Position numbers and translations under genes: made by a program. A stretch of DNA of 64,000 nt from contig CAJUDM010000004.1 in NCBI GenBank assembly GCA_910584915.1, positions 132,193-196,192 of the forward strand, in the 5' to 3' direction. The stretch is from an uncultured Lachnospiraceae bacterium. GTDB lineage: Bacteria > Bacillota > Clostridia > Lachnospirales > Lachnospiraceae. The notes under the pieces were generated by a model that searched no databases, had not been told where the DNA came from, and saw only the letters and a program-made list of their open reading frames with translations. Positions 42,784 to 51,741 of this stretch are shown in pieces; position 1 is the first letter of the stretch, and each line of letters opens with the position of its first letter.

Positions 42784-42899
42784 GCCGGATGCTGAGAGAA
42801 TCGAGTATCCGCCGCGCGGGGCACACGCTGCACCGGCAGCATATTCCTCTGTGCGCCCTGTGCATGAAAAAGAGCCGGTATGATTGCCCCGGCTCAGGA

Positions 42900-43111
42900 A
42901 GGAGGATGCCAGGTAAGCAGAAAACTTACCTGGCACTTATTATGAAAAAGTTATTAAATTATTATGATAATGTCCTTGACAGCGAGGGCATCCAGGAACT
43001 GTTTAGTGTTCCTTCTGTTACCTTATGAATTCAGTATAATACTCATAATTGTCCAAAAAATGATTTTCAGATTAAGTTTTATTGAATGAAGTATGAACAG
43101 TTTGTTAACGG
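42900..43111 (+). repeat. structured 210-bp repeat, copy 2
   Basis: Begins GGAGG with the stem TGCCAGGTAAG/CTTACCTGGCA (42907-42935), then the same ACTTATTATGAAAAAGTTATT block and the same end (TATGAACAGTTTGTTAACG). By eye about 70 percent or more of positions match copy 1. A 28-codon frame (MKKLLNYYDNV...) exists here but is broken by a one-base difference in copy 1. It fills most of the 387-base gap before the MATE gene. Confidence 0.75.
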
Positions 43112-43170
43112 CTGCCGTCTGATCCTGTATTGTATACACCAGACGCCGGACCATGGAACAGCGCCCGCTG

Positions 43171-44559
43171 TCACTCCACAATATTATGCAGCCAAACCCC
43201 CTTCTTCACCAGGATAAGCCCGATCACCGCCTTGATGCCGTCCGCAAGCTGGACAAGGAAATAGATCCATAAGATAGGGAGTGCGGTAAGCTTTGCCAGA
43301 GAAAAAGCCAGCACTACGCTGATGCACCAGATAAACACACTGTCAAAAAAGAAAGCTAGCATGGTCTTTCCGCCGGAGCGCAGCGTAAAATAGAGACTGT
43401 TTAACAGGGCGTGCTGTGGCACGAAGATTGCCGAGATCATGATCAGCTTTGCGGCGAGCTGCCTGATATCCTCTGTTGTCTTATAAAATTCCGGAAAGAG
43501 CGGCGCCGTGAAAAACATCACCACCGCCACGCAGGTACACAGAAGGACTGCGAAGACGATGATCTTCGTGTCGGTCTCCCTGGCGCGCTTCATGTCGCCT
43601 GTGCCGAGGATCTGCCCGATAATGATCGCGACGGCTTCTCCCATGGCGATAAAAGAAATGTGGAACAGGTTGCATATCGTGTTGGAGATATTGAGCGCGG
43701 CGACGACATGAAGCCCTTTCAGAGAATAGCAGGCGGCAAGGGTAGCCATGCCGGCAGACCAGAGTGTCTCGTTCAGCAAAAGCGGGGTCCCCTTTACGGT
43801 GATCCTTTTTATGACATCGGCGGGAATCGCAAAACTGCGGTATAATCCGATGATGAATGGATTTTTTTCTGTGTTTTTATGGGTGGCGATGACAATGATA
43901 CCGGTCTCGATCACACGGGAGAGAACAGTAGCGATCGCTGCGCCCTTTACGCCCAGCATCGGAAAGCCGAACTTTCCGTAGATCAGCAGATAATTGAACA
44001 GCAGGTTGATGCAGATCGCGGCAACGCCTGCCTTCATCGGCAGGAGCGTCTGGCCGCACTCTTTCAGGGTGCTGCCGTATACCTGTGTGATCATGAAAAA
44101 GGGAAGTCCGATCAGCATCAAAAGCATATATTCCCTGCCGCTTGCCAGGGAGGCACTTATGCTCTCCGCACTGCCTTCGCCCGTCAGATAAAAACTGATC
44201 AGCTGCTGTCCGAAAAGGACACACAGAAGGACAGTCAGCACGGTGATGACTGTGACAGTCAACAGTTTAAAACGGACAGTGTGCCGTATGCCGTCCGTAT
44301 TATTCTGCCCGTAGTATTGCGCGGTGAAGATCCCTGCGCCGGAGACTGCCCCGAAAACACAGAGATTGTAGACAAACAATACCTGATTGACAATGGAGAC
44401 GCCGGTCATGGATTCGGTTCCGATCTGGCCGATCATAATATTGTCAAGCATATTCACAAAGTTTGTGATACCGTTCTGGATCATGATCGGTATGGCAACG
44501 GCGAATACCATCCTGTAAAATCCGGCGTCTCCGAAGTATTTTTCCCTGAATTTTCTCAT
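43171..44559 (-). CDS. MATE-family efflux transporter
   Basis: A 462-residue multidrug and toxin extrusion transporter with about 12 membrane helices in two homologous halves. Marks of the family are VAIPIMIQNGITNFVNMLDNIMIG at the start, TAQYYGQNNTDGIRHT near 85, MLGVKGAAIATVLSRVIE near 200 and IGQILGTGDMKRARETD in the second half. It couples sodium or proton entry to export of organic cations. GGAGAGGGACATTT precedes the ATG. It stands alone, separated from the upstream LacI-kinase gene by a leftward terminator. Confidence 0.92.
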   Translation of the reverse strand: MRKFREKYFGDAGFYRMVFAVAIPIMIQNGITNFVNMLDNIMIGQIGTESMTGVSIVNQVLFVYNLCVFGAVSGAGIFTAQYYGQNNTDGIRHTVRFKLLTVTVITVLTVLLCVLFGQQLISFYLTGEGSAESISASLASGREYMLLMLIGLPFFMITQVYGSTLKECGQTLLPMKAGVAAICINLLFNYLLIYGKFGFPMLGVKGAAIATVLSRVIETGIIVIATHKNTEKNPFIIGLYRSFAIPADVIKRITVKGTPLLLNETLWSAGMATLAACYSLKGLHVVAALNISNTICNLFHISFIAMGEAVAIIIGQILGTGDMKRARETDTKIIVFAVLLCTCVAVVMFFTAPLFPEFYKTTEDIRQLAAKLIMISAIFVPQHALLNSLYFTLRSGGKTMLAFFFDSVFIWCISVVLAFSLAKLTALPILWIYFLVQLADGIKAVIGLILVKKGVWLHNIVE

Positions 44560-44591
44560 AAATGTCCCTCTCCTGTATTATGTAAACTGCG

Positions 44592-44618
44592 AAAAAATCC
44601 CCCGTCGTGAAGACGGGG
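44592..44618 (-). terminator. terminator of the LacI-PfkB fusion gene
   Basis: Read leftward: CCCCGTC-TTCAC-GACGGGG then GATTTTTTC. It lies 58 bases after the stop codon of the fusion gene. Confidence 0.85.
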
Positions 44619-44675
44619 AATTCAGACTTTCAGAACAGTATATTCAGTTTACGAAAGAAAGTCAAGTGATTATGC

Positions 44676-46640
44676 TCACAAAATACGATCCTGAGGGCTG
44701 TCGGAAACAAGTGTATGTCCTTTCAGGCTCAGATAGTTTTCCAGTGTGGCTTTATCTATCGTGGCGGAGGCGCAGCCCACTCTGGATACGCTGAAGGCGG
44801 CGGCGGCCTGGGCGGTGGAAATACTTTCCTCCAGGGAATATCCCATGGACAGATAGCTTGCCAGAGCGCCGATGAAGGCGTCGGCAGCTCCGGTGTTATC
44901 CACTACGGAGAAGAGGCGGCAGGCGGGAAAGCGGCGGGAGGTATCCCTGCTTTTCAGGTAACATCCGTCCGGGCCGAGCGTTATGATGATGCACCCGGCT
45001 CCTTTCGCCATAAAGAACTCCGCCTGTTTTTCCGTATCGTTTTCTATGCCTGAGAGGAGAGCTGCCTCCGTGTGGTTCGGGACAAAAATATCCGCCATTG
45101 GATACAGCTGGTCGGGGAGGCAGGATACGCCGGCGGGTTTGAAGATAGTCTTTACACCGTATCTGCGGCTGAGCCGGCATGTCTCGATCACAGTCCCGGG
45201 GTGCATTTCTCCGGAGATCATACAGTAGCCGGCATGCCGGAATTCGTTTTCACAGGAACGGATATACTCCGGCAGCAGATACCTGTTTGCCCCCGGCACT
45301 ACGGTTATCGTACTGTCCCCGTTGGATTCGAGCTGTATATAGGCTTTGCCGGATTCCGCCCCTTTTTCTCTGGAGACCGCGTGAGTCAACACGCCGAATC
45401 GGTTGAGCAGATCTATGATCTGGACGGAATTCGCGTCATCTCCGATCTTGCCGATGAGTATGGCTTTCTGCTCCAGACGGGCGGCTGCCACCGCCTGGTT
45501 CGCCCCTTTTCCGCCGAGAGAGTAGGAGGAGGATTTTGCCATCAGCGTGGAACCGGATCGAGGGAAATGGTCCGATATGATAGTACAGTCATAGTTGATG
45601 GTGCCGACGCACAGTATAGCTTTCTGGCGGTATGACGCAGGCGTCCCCAGTGTGGCGGAGGCAGTCAGGCTGCGGTATGCCTCGGATAAAAGCTCCTCTG
45701 TGCGGGGATCGGGAGAGGTTCCGCCCTCATACAGGGATATGATGCGCCCGCATATATATTTTCCGAACAGTGTGCCGGGGACGGGGATTCCTGTGATCCG
45801 GGGATGGGAGATCATGTCTGCCGGTCCGTCCAACAGACTGACTATGGATACGTCGTCCGGGATAGAGTATTTGTGCTGGCGCAGCAGGACATAGAGCGAT
45901 AATGCCAGGGCCTGATGGCTGCACAGCAGAGCGGAATGCTGCCAGAGCGTGTCCGGAACGGGCACACTAAGCTCAGAACTCTGGATGATGTCGGTGCTGT
46001 CGCAGGGCAGCCCGTGTTCTGCGAGACAGCGGCGAAAACCGGAGGCGACCGCCTGGCTGCGGCTGTCGTCGCCCTGAACAAGGCAGCCGATCCGGGTGTG
46101 GTGCATATCTGTCAGCCGCTCGGTGAGAGAATAGCCGAGCTGCTCATAGTCTATAGACAGGGTGTGTTCCGAACTGTAGTCGGTTACGATGAGATAGGGG
46201 ATCCCGGTATCCTCCAGGGCGGAGCGGAGCATGCTGGAAGAGCCTTTGTCCGAAAGGCTCTCTCCGGGCGCATCGTTTATTTTCCATATGATGCCGTTGA
46301 CATTCCGTGAAACCAGGAGCGAAAGGCATTTCAGGTTTTCATCGGAAGTTCCCGCACTGTAGAGGACCAGAGGAGCGTAACCGCGGGCCTGGGCACAGGA
46401 AGAGATCCCGTAGAGTATGTCGGAGTCCGTGCGGGAATGTCCGGGGAAGACAACGCCGAGGGTAAAGGTGCCGGCAGTATTGCTGCGGATTTTGGCGTAG
46501 GGCTTATAATTATATTCTTTAATAACAGAAAGCACCCGCTGACGGGTGTTCTCATTTATATGGAAGTCCTTGTTATTCATAATCTTGGATACTGTGCTGG
46601 TAGATACACCCGCAAGTTCAGCAATATCTTTAATCGTCAT
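44676..46640 (-). CDS. LacI-family regulator fused to a PfkB sugar kinase
   Basis: A 654-residue fusion. Residues 1-50 are a canonical LacI HTH (MTIKDIAELAGVSTSTVSKIM, then a hinge helix). About 60-330 is the periplasmic-binding-like sensor (TLGVVFPGHSRTDSDILYGI, DDVSIVSLLDG). About 340-640 is a complete ribokinase-fold kinase: signature 1 YSLGGKGANQAVAAARL, signature 2 NTGAADAFIGAL, where the usual GAGD reads GAAD while the catalytic Asp is kept. It is divergent from a nucleoside-importer operon, and GAAAACAGTTTCC sites lie between. The likely role is to sense and perhaps phosphorylate the same (deoxy)ribose-type ligand, so regulator and enzyme may be one molecule. Confidence 0.88.
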   Translation of the reverse strand: MTIKDIAELAGVSTSTVSKIMNNKDFHINENTRQRVLSVIKEYNYKPYAKIRSNTAGTFTLGVVFPGHSRTDSDILYGISSCAQARGYAPLVLYSAGTSDENLKCLSLLVSRNVNGIIWKINDAPGESLSDKGSSSMLRSALEDTGIPYLIVTDYSSEHTLSIDYEQLGYSLTERLTDMHHTRIGCLVQGDDSRSQAVASGFRRCLAEHGLPCDSTDIIQSSELSVPVPDTLWQHSALLCSHQALALSLYVLLRQHKYSIPDDVSIVSLLDGPADMISHPRITGIPVPGTLFGKYICGRIISLYEGGTSPDPRTEELLSEAYRSLTASATLGTPASYRQKAILCVGTINYDCTIISDHFPRSGSTLMAKSSSYSLGGKGANQAVAAARLEQKAILIGKIGDDANSVQIIDLLNRFGVLTHAVSREKGAESGKAYIQLESNGDSTITVVPGANRYLLPEYIRSCENEFRHAGYCMISGEMHPGTVIETCRLSRRYGVKTIFKPAGVSCLPDQLYPMADIFVPNHTEAALLSGIENDTEKQAEFFMAKGAGCIIITLGPDGCYLKSRDTSRRFPACRLFSVVDNTGAADAFIGALASYLSMGYSLEESISTAQAAAAFSVSRVGCASATIDKATLENYLSLKGHTLVSDSPQDRIL

Positions 46641-46720
46641 GGTTCAAATCCTTTTACTCCTGATCTTAATGGTATAGGAAAATTATAAAAGCTGTTTACT
46701 ATGTTGTCAATATTTAACAT

Positions 46721-46733
46721 GAAAACAGTTTCC
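46721..46733. promoter_or_regulatory. LacI-type operator, site 1
   Basis: GAAAACAGTTTCC, a near-perfect odd palindrome, 81 bases from the LacI-PfkB start codon and 34 bases upstream of the importer -35 box. Confidence 0.65.
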
Positions 46734-46766
46734 TAAAATATTTTTCTATAAAATATATAAAAATGC

Positions 46767-46795
46767 TTGACGTATGATTTTTTTTAATGTATGTT
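46767..46795 (+). promoter_or_regulatory. promoter of the BMP importer operon
   Basis: TTGACG (46767-46772), exactly 17 bases, TATGTT (46790-46795). It is flanked by the two identical operators. Confidence 0.65.
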
Positions 46796-46816
46796 ATTTG
46801 TAGGAAAAATGTTTCA

Positions 46817-46829
46817 GAAAACAGTTTCC
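46817..46829. promoter_or_regulatory. LacI-type operator, site 2
   Basis: The same GAAAACAGTTTCC, 21 bases after the -10 box, where a repressor blocks elongation or initiation. Its spacing from site 1 is 96 bases, about nine turns, so looping is possible. AAAATGTTTCAGAAAACAG at 46806 recurs at 46862 over the start codon of the next gene. Confidence 0.65.
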
Positions 46830-46864
46830 CAAACTATATTCCAAATATGACAGGGAGGTAAAAA

Positions 46865-48016
46865 ATGTTTCAGAAAACAGTAAAAAAATTGTTGGCAGTA
46901 ACACTTGCGGCAGTCATGCTGACAGGCTGCGGAGCGGCAGGCGGAGAGGCGCAGAACAGTTCTGAGGAGAACTCCGGCGCGTCGGAAGAAGGCGGAGAGA
47001 GCAAAGGGGATAAGCCTTCTTTTGTATTTGTATGTACAGGCCAGCTGGGGGACAAGTCCTTCAATGATTCCGCCAATGAAGGGATTCAGGAGATAGCGTC
47101 CGCGCTGGGATGTGAGACCAAGGTTATCGAGATCGGCCGTGACCAGACAAAGTGGGAGCCCACTTTCCAGGATCTGGCGGAGGAAGGGGCGTACGATGTG
47201 ATCATTTCCAACGGTTCTTCCGCGATCGAAACAATAGAAAAGGTGGCGGATGAGTTCCCGGAGCAGAAGTTTGTGGCGTTTGACTGTTCGATCGAGGAGG
47301 GGGCGCATCCCAATCTCTACGCGATCAGCTACAAGCAGAATGAGGGTTCCTATCTCGCGGGCGTGCTTGCGGCCCTTGTGACGGAATCTGATATGGAGTA
47401 TGCAAACGAAGAAAAGAAGATCGGCTTTATCGGCGGTTCCGAGCATCCGATCATCACGGACTTCCTTGTGGGATATATCGCGGGGGCAAAGTCCGTGGAT
47501 CCTGAGATCAAGGTATATGTATCCTACATCGGCTCCTGGGACGATACGGCTAAGGGAAAGGAGACGGCTATCGCACAGTACAATCAGGGCGTTGACATCG
47601 TATTCCCGGCGGCGGAACAGGCAGGCCTCGGCTGCGTGGAGGCGGCAGTGGAAATGGACAAGTATATCATCGGCGTCGACTCTGACCAGTCCATGCTGTT
47701 CAAGGGTGTCGATGAGGACAAGGCAAATGTGATACTGACTTCCGTTCTGAAGAACGTAGGGGAATCCCTCGTGCGTATGGCAAACATGGAGATGGAGGGA
47801 ACGGTGCCCTACGGCAGTTATGAGGACCTTGGCATAGCGGAAGACGGCGCAGGGATCGCGGATAATGAATATTTCCAGAAAAATGTACCTGAAGAGATCA
47901 GGACAAGGATCGAGGAGGAGAAGCAGAAAGTTCTTGACGGAGTTGAGATACCGACAGCTCTCGGAGACGCCGATCAGGATGAAGTACAGGCTCTGATCGA
48001 TTCTGTGGCGCCTTAA
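46865..48016 (+). CDS. BMP-family nucleoside-binding lipoprotein
   Basis: Substrate-binding lipoprotein, 383 residues, of the BmpA/PnrA family that captures purine or other nucleosides. The lipobox is AVMLTGCGA with Cys22. An acidic spacer follows, then FVFVCTGQLGDKSFNDSANEG (the family's DxSFN signature), ISYKQNEGSYLAGVLAA, KIGFIGGSEHPIITDFLVGY and FPAAEQAGLGCVEAA. GGGAGGTAAAAA precedes ATG 46865. The first nine residues are encoded by a copy of the upstream operator region, an unusual origin for a signal-peptide start. It is the first gene of a six-gene operon. Confidence 0.92.
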   Translation: MFQKTVKKLLAVTLAAVMLTGCGAAGGEAQNSSEENSGASEEGGESKGDKPSFVFVCTGQLGDKSFNDSANEGIQEIASALGCETKVIEIGRDQTKWEPTFQDLAEEGAYDVIISNGSSAIETIEKVADEFPEQKFVAFDCSIEEGAHPNLYAISYKQNEGSYLAGVLAALVTESDMEYANEEKKIGFIGGSEHPIITDFLVGYIAGAKSVDPEIKVYVSYIGSWDDTAKGKETAIAQYNQGVDIVFPAAEQAGLGCVEAAVEMDKYIIGVDSDQSMLFKGVDEDKANVILTSVLKNVGESLVRMANMEMEGTVPYGSYEDLGIAEDGAGIADNEYFQKNVPEEIRTRIEEEKQKVLDGVEIPTALGDADQDEVQALIDSVAP

Positions 48017-48030
48017 ATTGGGAAAGCCTG

Positions 48031-48062
48031 ATCCGGATGCTGTCTCAGGCATCCGGATTTTC
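48031..48062 (+). terminator. intercistronic attenuator after the BMP gene
   Basis: ATCCGGATGC (48031-48040) and GCATCCGGAT (48049-48058), a perfect 10-bp stem followed by TTT. It is inside the operon, so it likely lowers expression of the ATPase and permeases relative to the binding protein. Confidence 0.75.
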
Positions 48063-48137
48063 GGGTTACAAAGCCGGTTTTGCAGGACCAATGCCTGTGA
48101 ACGGAAATATAATTCAGGGAAAAAGGATGAACTGATC

Positions 48138-49673
48138 ATGGGGAATGAAATTTTAAGAATGGAGAACATCACCAAGATATATCCCAACGGCGTAATGGCG
48201 AACAAGGATGTGAACCTGAGGGTGGAGGAAGGAGAGATCCACGCCCTGATGGGGGAGAACGGCGCCGGAAAAAGTACGCTTATGAAGATCCTTTTTGGTG
48301 ACGAGGAGGCTACGGAGGGACAGATCTTCTTCAGGGGAGAGGAACTGAAACCGAAGAGCGCATCGGATACGATCAAACTCGGGATCGGTATGGTGCATCA
48401 GCACTTTATGCTGGTGGATTCCCTCAGAGTGTATGAGAATGTAGTACTGGGGATGGAGCCTAAGAAGGGCATTATGACGGATACGAAGGAAGCGATCCGC
48501 ATGGTGCAGGAGACGGCGGAAAAATATAATCTGAAAGTGGATCCCATGGCAGTCGTGGGGGACATATCTGTGGGGCAGAAACAGAAGGTGGAAATATTGA
48601 AGGTGCTTTTGCGCGGCGCAAAACTGTTGATCCTGGATGAGCCCACTGCGGTGCTTACGCCGCAGGAGACGCAGGAACTGTTTGAGCAGCTTATCATGCT
48701 GAAGGAGAACGGGCATACCATCATCTTTATCTCTCACAAGATCCGCGAGGTCATGCAGATCTGTAACAATATCACTGTGCTCAGAGCGGGAAAGACGGTG
48801 GGAAGCATGTCCGTCGCCAATGCGACGGAGGAGGAGATCTCCAGATTCATGGTAGGCAGGGATGTGGTGCTGAAGGTAAACAAAAAACCGGCGCGCTTCG
48901 GGGAAGTTCTGTTGGAAGTGAAGGGGCTCAGCTATACGAACAGGGAAGGGCGCAGGCTCCTGGATAACGTGAGTTTTAAAATGAGAAAGGGACAGATCCT
49001 CGGGGTTGCGGGGGTGGAGGGGAACGGGCAGAACGAACTGGCAGAAGCCATATTCGGTTTCTATCCGGACGCTTCAGGCAGCATAAAGTTTGAGGGAAAA
49101 GAAATCCTTGGAACAAGTATAAAAAGTATCAGGGAGGAAGGGCTCTCCTATGTGCCGGAGGATCGTATCAAGACCGGGGCGGCGGGCAATATCCCGATCT
49201 GGGGGAATCTGATCGCCGACACGATAGATTCGCCGAAGCTCGCAAAAAAGGGCCTTCTGGATTATAAAGAGATCCATAGGAAGAGCAGACAGCTCATCGA
49301 GGACTTTGCGATACTCTGCAAGGACGACGAGCAGGAGGCTGGGATGCTCTCCGGCGGCAACATGCAGAAGGTGGTGGTGGCAAGAGAGTTTTCCTCCGAT
49401 CCGAAGCTTTTGATCGCAAACCAGCCCACACGTGGCATTGATGTCGGCGCCAATGAGTTTATCTGGAAAAAGATCGTGGAACAGAGGGATGCGGGGAAGG
49501 GTGTGATGCTTGTATCCGCCGATCTGAATGAGGTTATGGAACTTTCCGACAGTATACTTGTCATGTGCGATGGGCATGTGGCGGCGTATTTTGAGGACGC
49601 TTCCGCGGTGACGGAGCTTGAGCTGGGGAATTATATGCTTGGTCTGAAGAAACAGGAGGAGATGCCGATATGA
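48138..49673 (+). CDS. nucleoside ABC importer ATPase (NupO/YufO-like)
   Basis: Duplicated ABC ATPase, 511 residues from ATG 48138 (AAAAAGGATGA upstream; the frame opens earlier without a ribosome site). Domain 1: Walker A GENGAGKST, Q-loop MVHQHFMLVDSL (the QHF form typical of nucleoside systems), Walker B LLILDEPTAVL. Domain 2: GVEGNGQNEL in the P-loop position, signature LSGGNMQKV, then LLIANQPTRGID, where Walker B lacks the Asp-Glu pair as is normal for this subfamily. It powers the two permeases that follow. Confidence 0.92.
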   Translation: MGNEILRMENITKIYPNGVMANKDVNLRVEEGEIHALMGENGAGKSTLMKILFGDEEATEGQIFFRGEELKPKSASDTIKLGIGMVHQHFMLVDSLRVYENVVLGMEPKKGIMTDTKEAIRMVQETAEKYNLKVDPMAVVGDISVGQKQKVEILKVLLRGAKLLILDEPTAVLTPQETQELFEQLIMLKENGHTIIFISHKIREVMQICNNITVLRAGKTVGSMSVANATEEEISRFMVGRDVVLKVNKKPARFGEVLLEVKGLSYTNREGRRLLDNVSFKMRKGQILGVAGVEGNGQNELAEAIFGFYPDASGSIKFEGKEILGTSIKSIREEGLSYVPEDRIKTGAAGNIPIWGNLIADTIDSPKLAKKGLLDYKEIHRKSRQLIEDFAILCKDDEQEAGMLSGGNMQKVVVAREFSSDPKLLIANQPTRGIDVGANEFIWKKIVEQRDAGKGVMLVSADLNEVMELSDSILVMCDGHVAAYFEDASAVTELELGNYMLGLKKQEEMPI

Positions 49674-50752
49674 AAACAAAAAAACCGCTTTCCGGTTACA
49701 TAGAAATGCTGAGGATGATGATGGCGATATTTATCTCACTGATCATCGTGTTTGCCATTATCCTGCTGATCAGCAATGAACCCCTGTCCGCGTTAAAGGA
49801 TTTTGTGATCGGGCCGTTCACCAGCCTCCGGCGCTTCGGGAATGTGATAGAGGGTATGACTCCGCTTATCTTCACAGGACTCGCAGTGATCGTTCTTTTT
49901 AAGCCCGGGCTCTACAACCTTGCCATGGAGGGAGCGTTTTTTATGGGGATGGTCGCAGCTTGTGCCGCAGCCCTGACATTCGGGCTCCCGGGAAAACTGA
50001 ATCTCGTGGTGGCGATGCTGGCGGCTGCGGCGGCAGGAGCCGTGGTGTGTTTTATTCCGGGCGTCCTGAAGGTGAAGACGACGGCGAACGAGCTGGTCAC
50101 CTCCCTGATGATGAACTATATCTGTCTGTATTTCGGACTGTGGGTGATCAACTCGTTCTTCTATGATCCGACGCAGAACTCCAGCTATTCCTACAAGTTC
50201 CCGGAGGGGACGGTCCTGGATAAGATCATAGAGGGGACAAGGATCAACCAGGGCACGATCCTCGCCCTGATCGCTGTTTTCATTATCTGGCTTGTTCTGA
50301 GGAAGACACCTTTCGGGTTCAAGGCGGGCCTGGTGGGTGAAAATAATAATATGGCCGATTACTGCGGCATCAAGTCCGGGAATGTGATCCTGATGACGCA
50401 GATCGTGGGTGGCCTTCTCGCCGGGTTCGGCGGAGCGGCACAGCTCTTTGGCATGTTTGAGAGATTCCAGTATTCCGCACTTCCCGGTTATGGCTGGGAC
50501 GGTGTCCTGATCGCCATTGTGGCGAGAAGAAAAGCCCAGTATGTGCCGTTCGCGGCATTGTTCCTGTCCTATCTGAGGATCGGGGCGGATATCATGTCGA
50601 GAAATTCGGATATTCCTTTCGAGATCGTAAACATCATTCAGGCGGTTATGGTCCTTCTCATCTCTGCGACTGCGATCCTGAGCGGTGTGAAAAAGAAACT
50701 GATCGTAAAAGAGACGAGAGAGCTGGAAGCGTTAAAGGAAGGGGGTAAATAA
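49670..50752 (+). CDS. nucleoside ABC permease 1 (YufP-like)
   Basis: A 360-residue permease with about nine membrane segments. Recognisable blocks are GMTPLIFTGLAVIVLFKPGLYNLAMEGAF near residue 62, KTTANELVTSLMMNYI near 134, LVGENNNMADYCGIKSGN near 222 and GGLLAGFGGAAQLFG. The layout is that of the first of two unequal permeases in BMP systems. It overlaps the ATPase stop by four bases (ATGA). The next permease starts one base after its stop. Confidence 0.9.
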   Translation: MKTKKPLSGYIEMLRMMMAIFISLIIVFAIILLISNEPLSALKDFVIGPFTSLRRFGNVIEGMTPLIFTGLAVIVLFKPGLYNLAMEGAFFMGMVAACAAALTFGLPGKLNLVVAMLAAAAAGAVVCFIPGVLKVKTTANELVTSLMMNYICLYFGLWVINSFFYDPTQNSSYSYKFPEGTVLDKIIEGTRINQGTILALIAVFIIWLVLRKTPFGFKAGLVGENNNMADYCGIKSGNVILMTQIVGGLLAGFGGAAQLFGMFERFQYSALPGYGWDGVLIAIVARRKAQYVPFAALFLSYLRIGADIMSRNSDIPFEIVNIIQAVMVLLISATAILSGVKKKLIVKETRELEALKEGGK

Positions 50753-50753
50753 A

Positions 50754-51671
50754 ATGAGTATATGGTCTGTTTTTCTTTCAACTGACTTTTTCTTTACATC
50801 GATAAGGCTGATGACACCCATCCTTTTTGCGGCGCTGGCATGTATGGTTTTTTCAAAGGGAGGGATCGATCCGATCGGTACCGAGGGTATCATGCTGAGC
50901 TGTGCGCTGGCAGGACCGGTAGGGGGATACTTTACCGGAAGCGCCTGGGGAGGCGTGGCAGCGGCGATGACAGTGGGCATCGTGCTTGCATTCCTCTTCG
51001 GATATTTTACGCTGATACTGGACACCAACCCGGTGCTCGCCGGTATTGCCCTGAATACCCTGTCGGGAGGCCTGACGATTTTCATGACGTACTACCTGAC
51101 GGGAAACAAGGGTTCGACGCAGAGCCTGAACAGCCCTGTGGTGGCAAACATACATATTCCCGTGATCGAGAGCATTCCGGTCATCGGCCCCATTGTTTCC
51201 GGCCACAGTATACTGACCTATGTAAGCCTGCTTCTGACTTTCCTGCTCACGGTATTTTTCTGGAAGACGCCCTGCGGGCTGCGCATCAGAGCGGTGGGTG
51301 AGAATGAGAGATCCGCGGCATCCGTGGGTATCAATATCATGAAATACAAGTATATTTCCCTGCTGATCGCCGGATGTCTGGCGGGGCTTGGCGGCGCCTA
51401 TATGTCCATGAGTTATGTGTCGATGTTCTCCAGAGACATGATAGCTGGACGAGGCTGGATCGGTATGGCGGCGGAGTCCATGGGATTCGGCATTCCCTGG
51501 AAGGTCGCGTGTTCCGTGTTTATCTTTGGTATGGCTGACTCGCTGGCGATCCGTCTGCAGATGTTAAACCTGCCGACGCAGCTGATCTCCTGCATCCCGT
51601 ATGTGGTAACGATCATCGCGATCTCGATCTATTCATGGCAGAGAAGCCGGGTGAAGAAAGTGAAGAAGTGA
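50754..51671 (+). CDS. nucleoside ABC permease 2 (YufQ-like)
   Basis: A 305-residue permease with about eight or nine membrane segments. Blocks: MTPILFAALACMVFSKGGIDPIGTEGIML near residue 20, DTNPVLAGIALNTLSGG near 88, RAVGENERSAASVGINIMK near 180 and LAGLGGAYMSMSYVSMF. It is the shorter second permease of the BMP importer and probably pairs with the preceding one. A GC-rich stem (51679-51695) follows without a T run, so transcription likely continues into the ADP-ribosylglycohydrolase gene. Confidence 0.9.
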   Translation: MSIWSVFLSTDFFFTSIRLMTPILFAALACMVFSKGGIDPIGTEGIMLSCALAGPVGGYFTGSAWGGVAAAMTVGIVLAFLFGYFTLILDTNPVLAGIALNTLSGGLTIFMTYYLTGNKGSTQSLNSPVVANIHIPVIESIPVIGPIVSGHSILTYVSLLLTFLLTVFFWKTPCGLRIRAVGENERSAASVGINIMKYKYISLLIAGCLAGLGGAYMSMSYVSMFSRDMIAGRGWIGMAAESMGFGIPWKVACSVFIFGMADSLAIRLQMLNLPTQLISCIPYVVTIIAISIYSWQRSRVKKVKK

Positions 51672-51741
51672 CCGGGCGGCGGGCGGACCGCCCGCTGTCT
51701 GAACGGAGACGAAAACAGAGAAGAAAGGTGCGGGTAAGATA

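Noticed and set aside
42945..43028. 28-codon peptide MKKLLNYYDNV... in repeat copy 2
   Set aside because: Copy 1 has an extra base that breaks the same frame after nine codons, so selection seems to act on RNA structure and not on a peptide.
46814..48376. 520-codon frame antisense to the BMP lipoprotein gene
   Set aside because: It is the complement of a gene with clear lipobox and family motifs; its length follows from codon bias and high GC.
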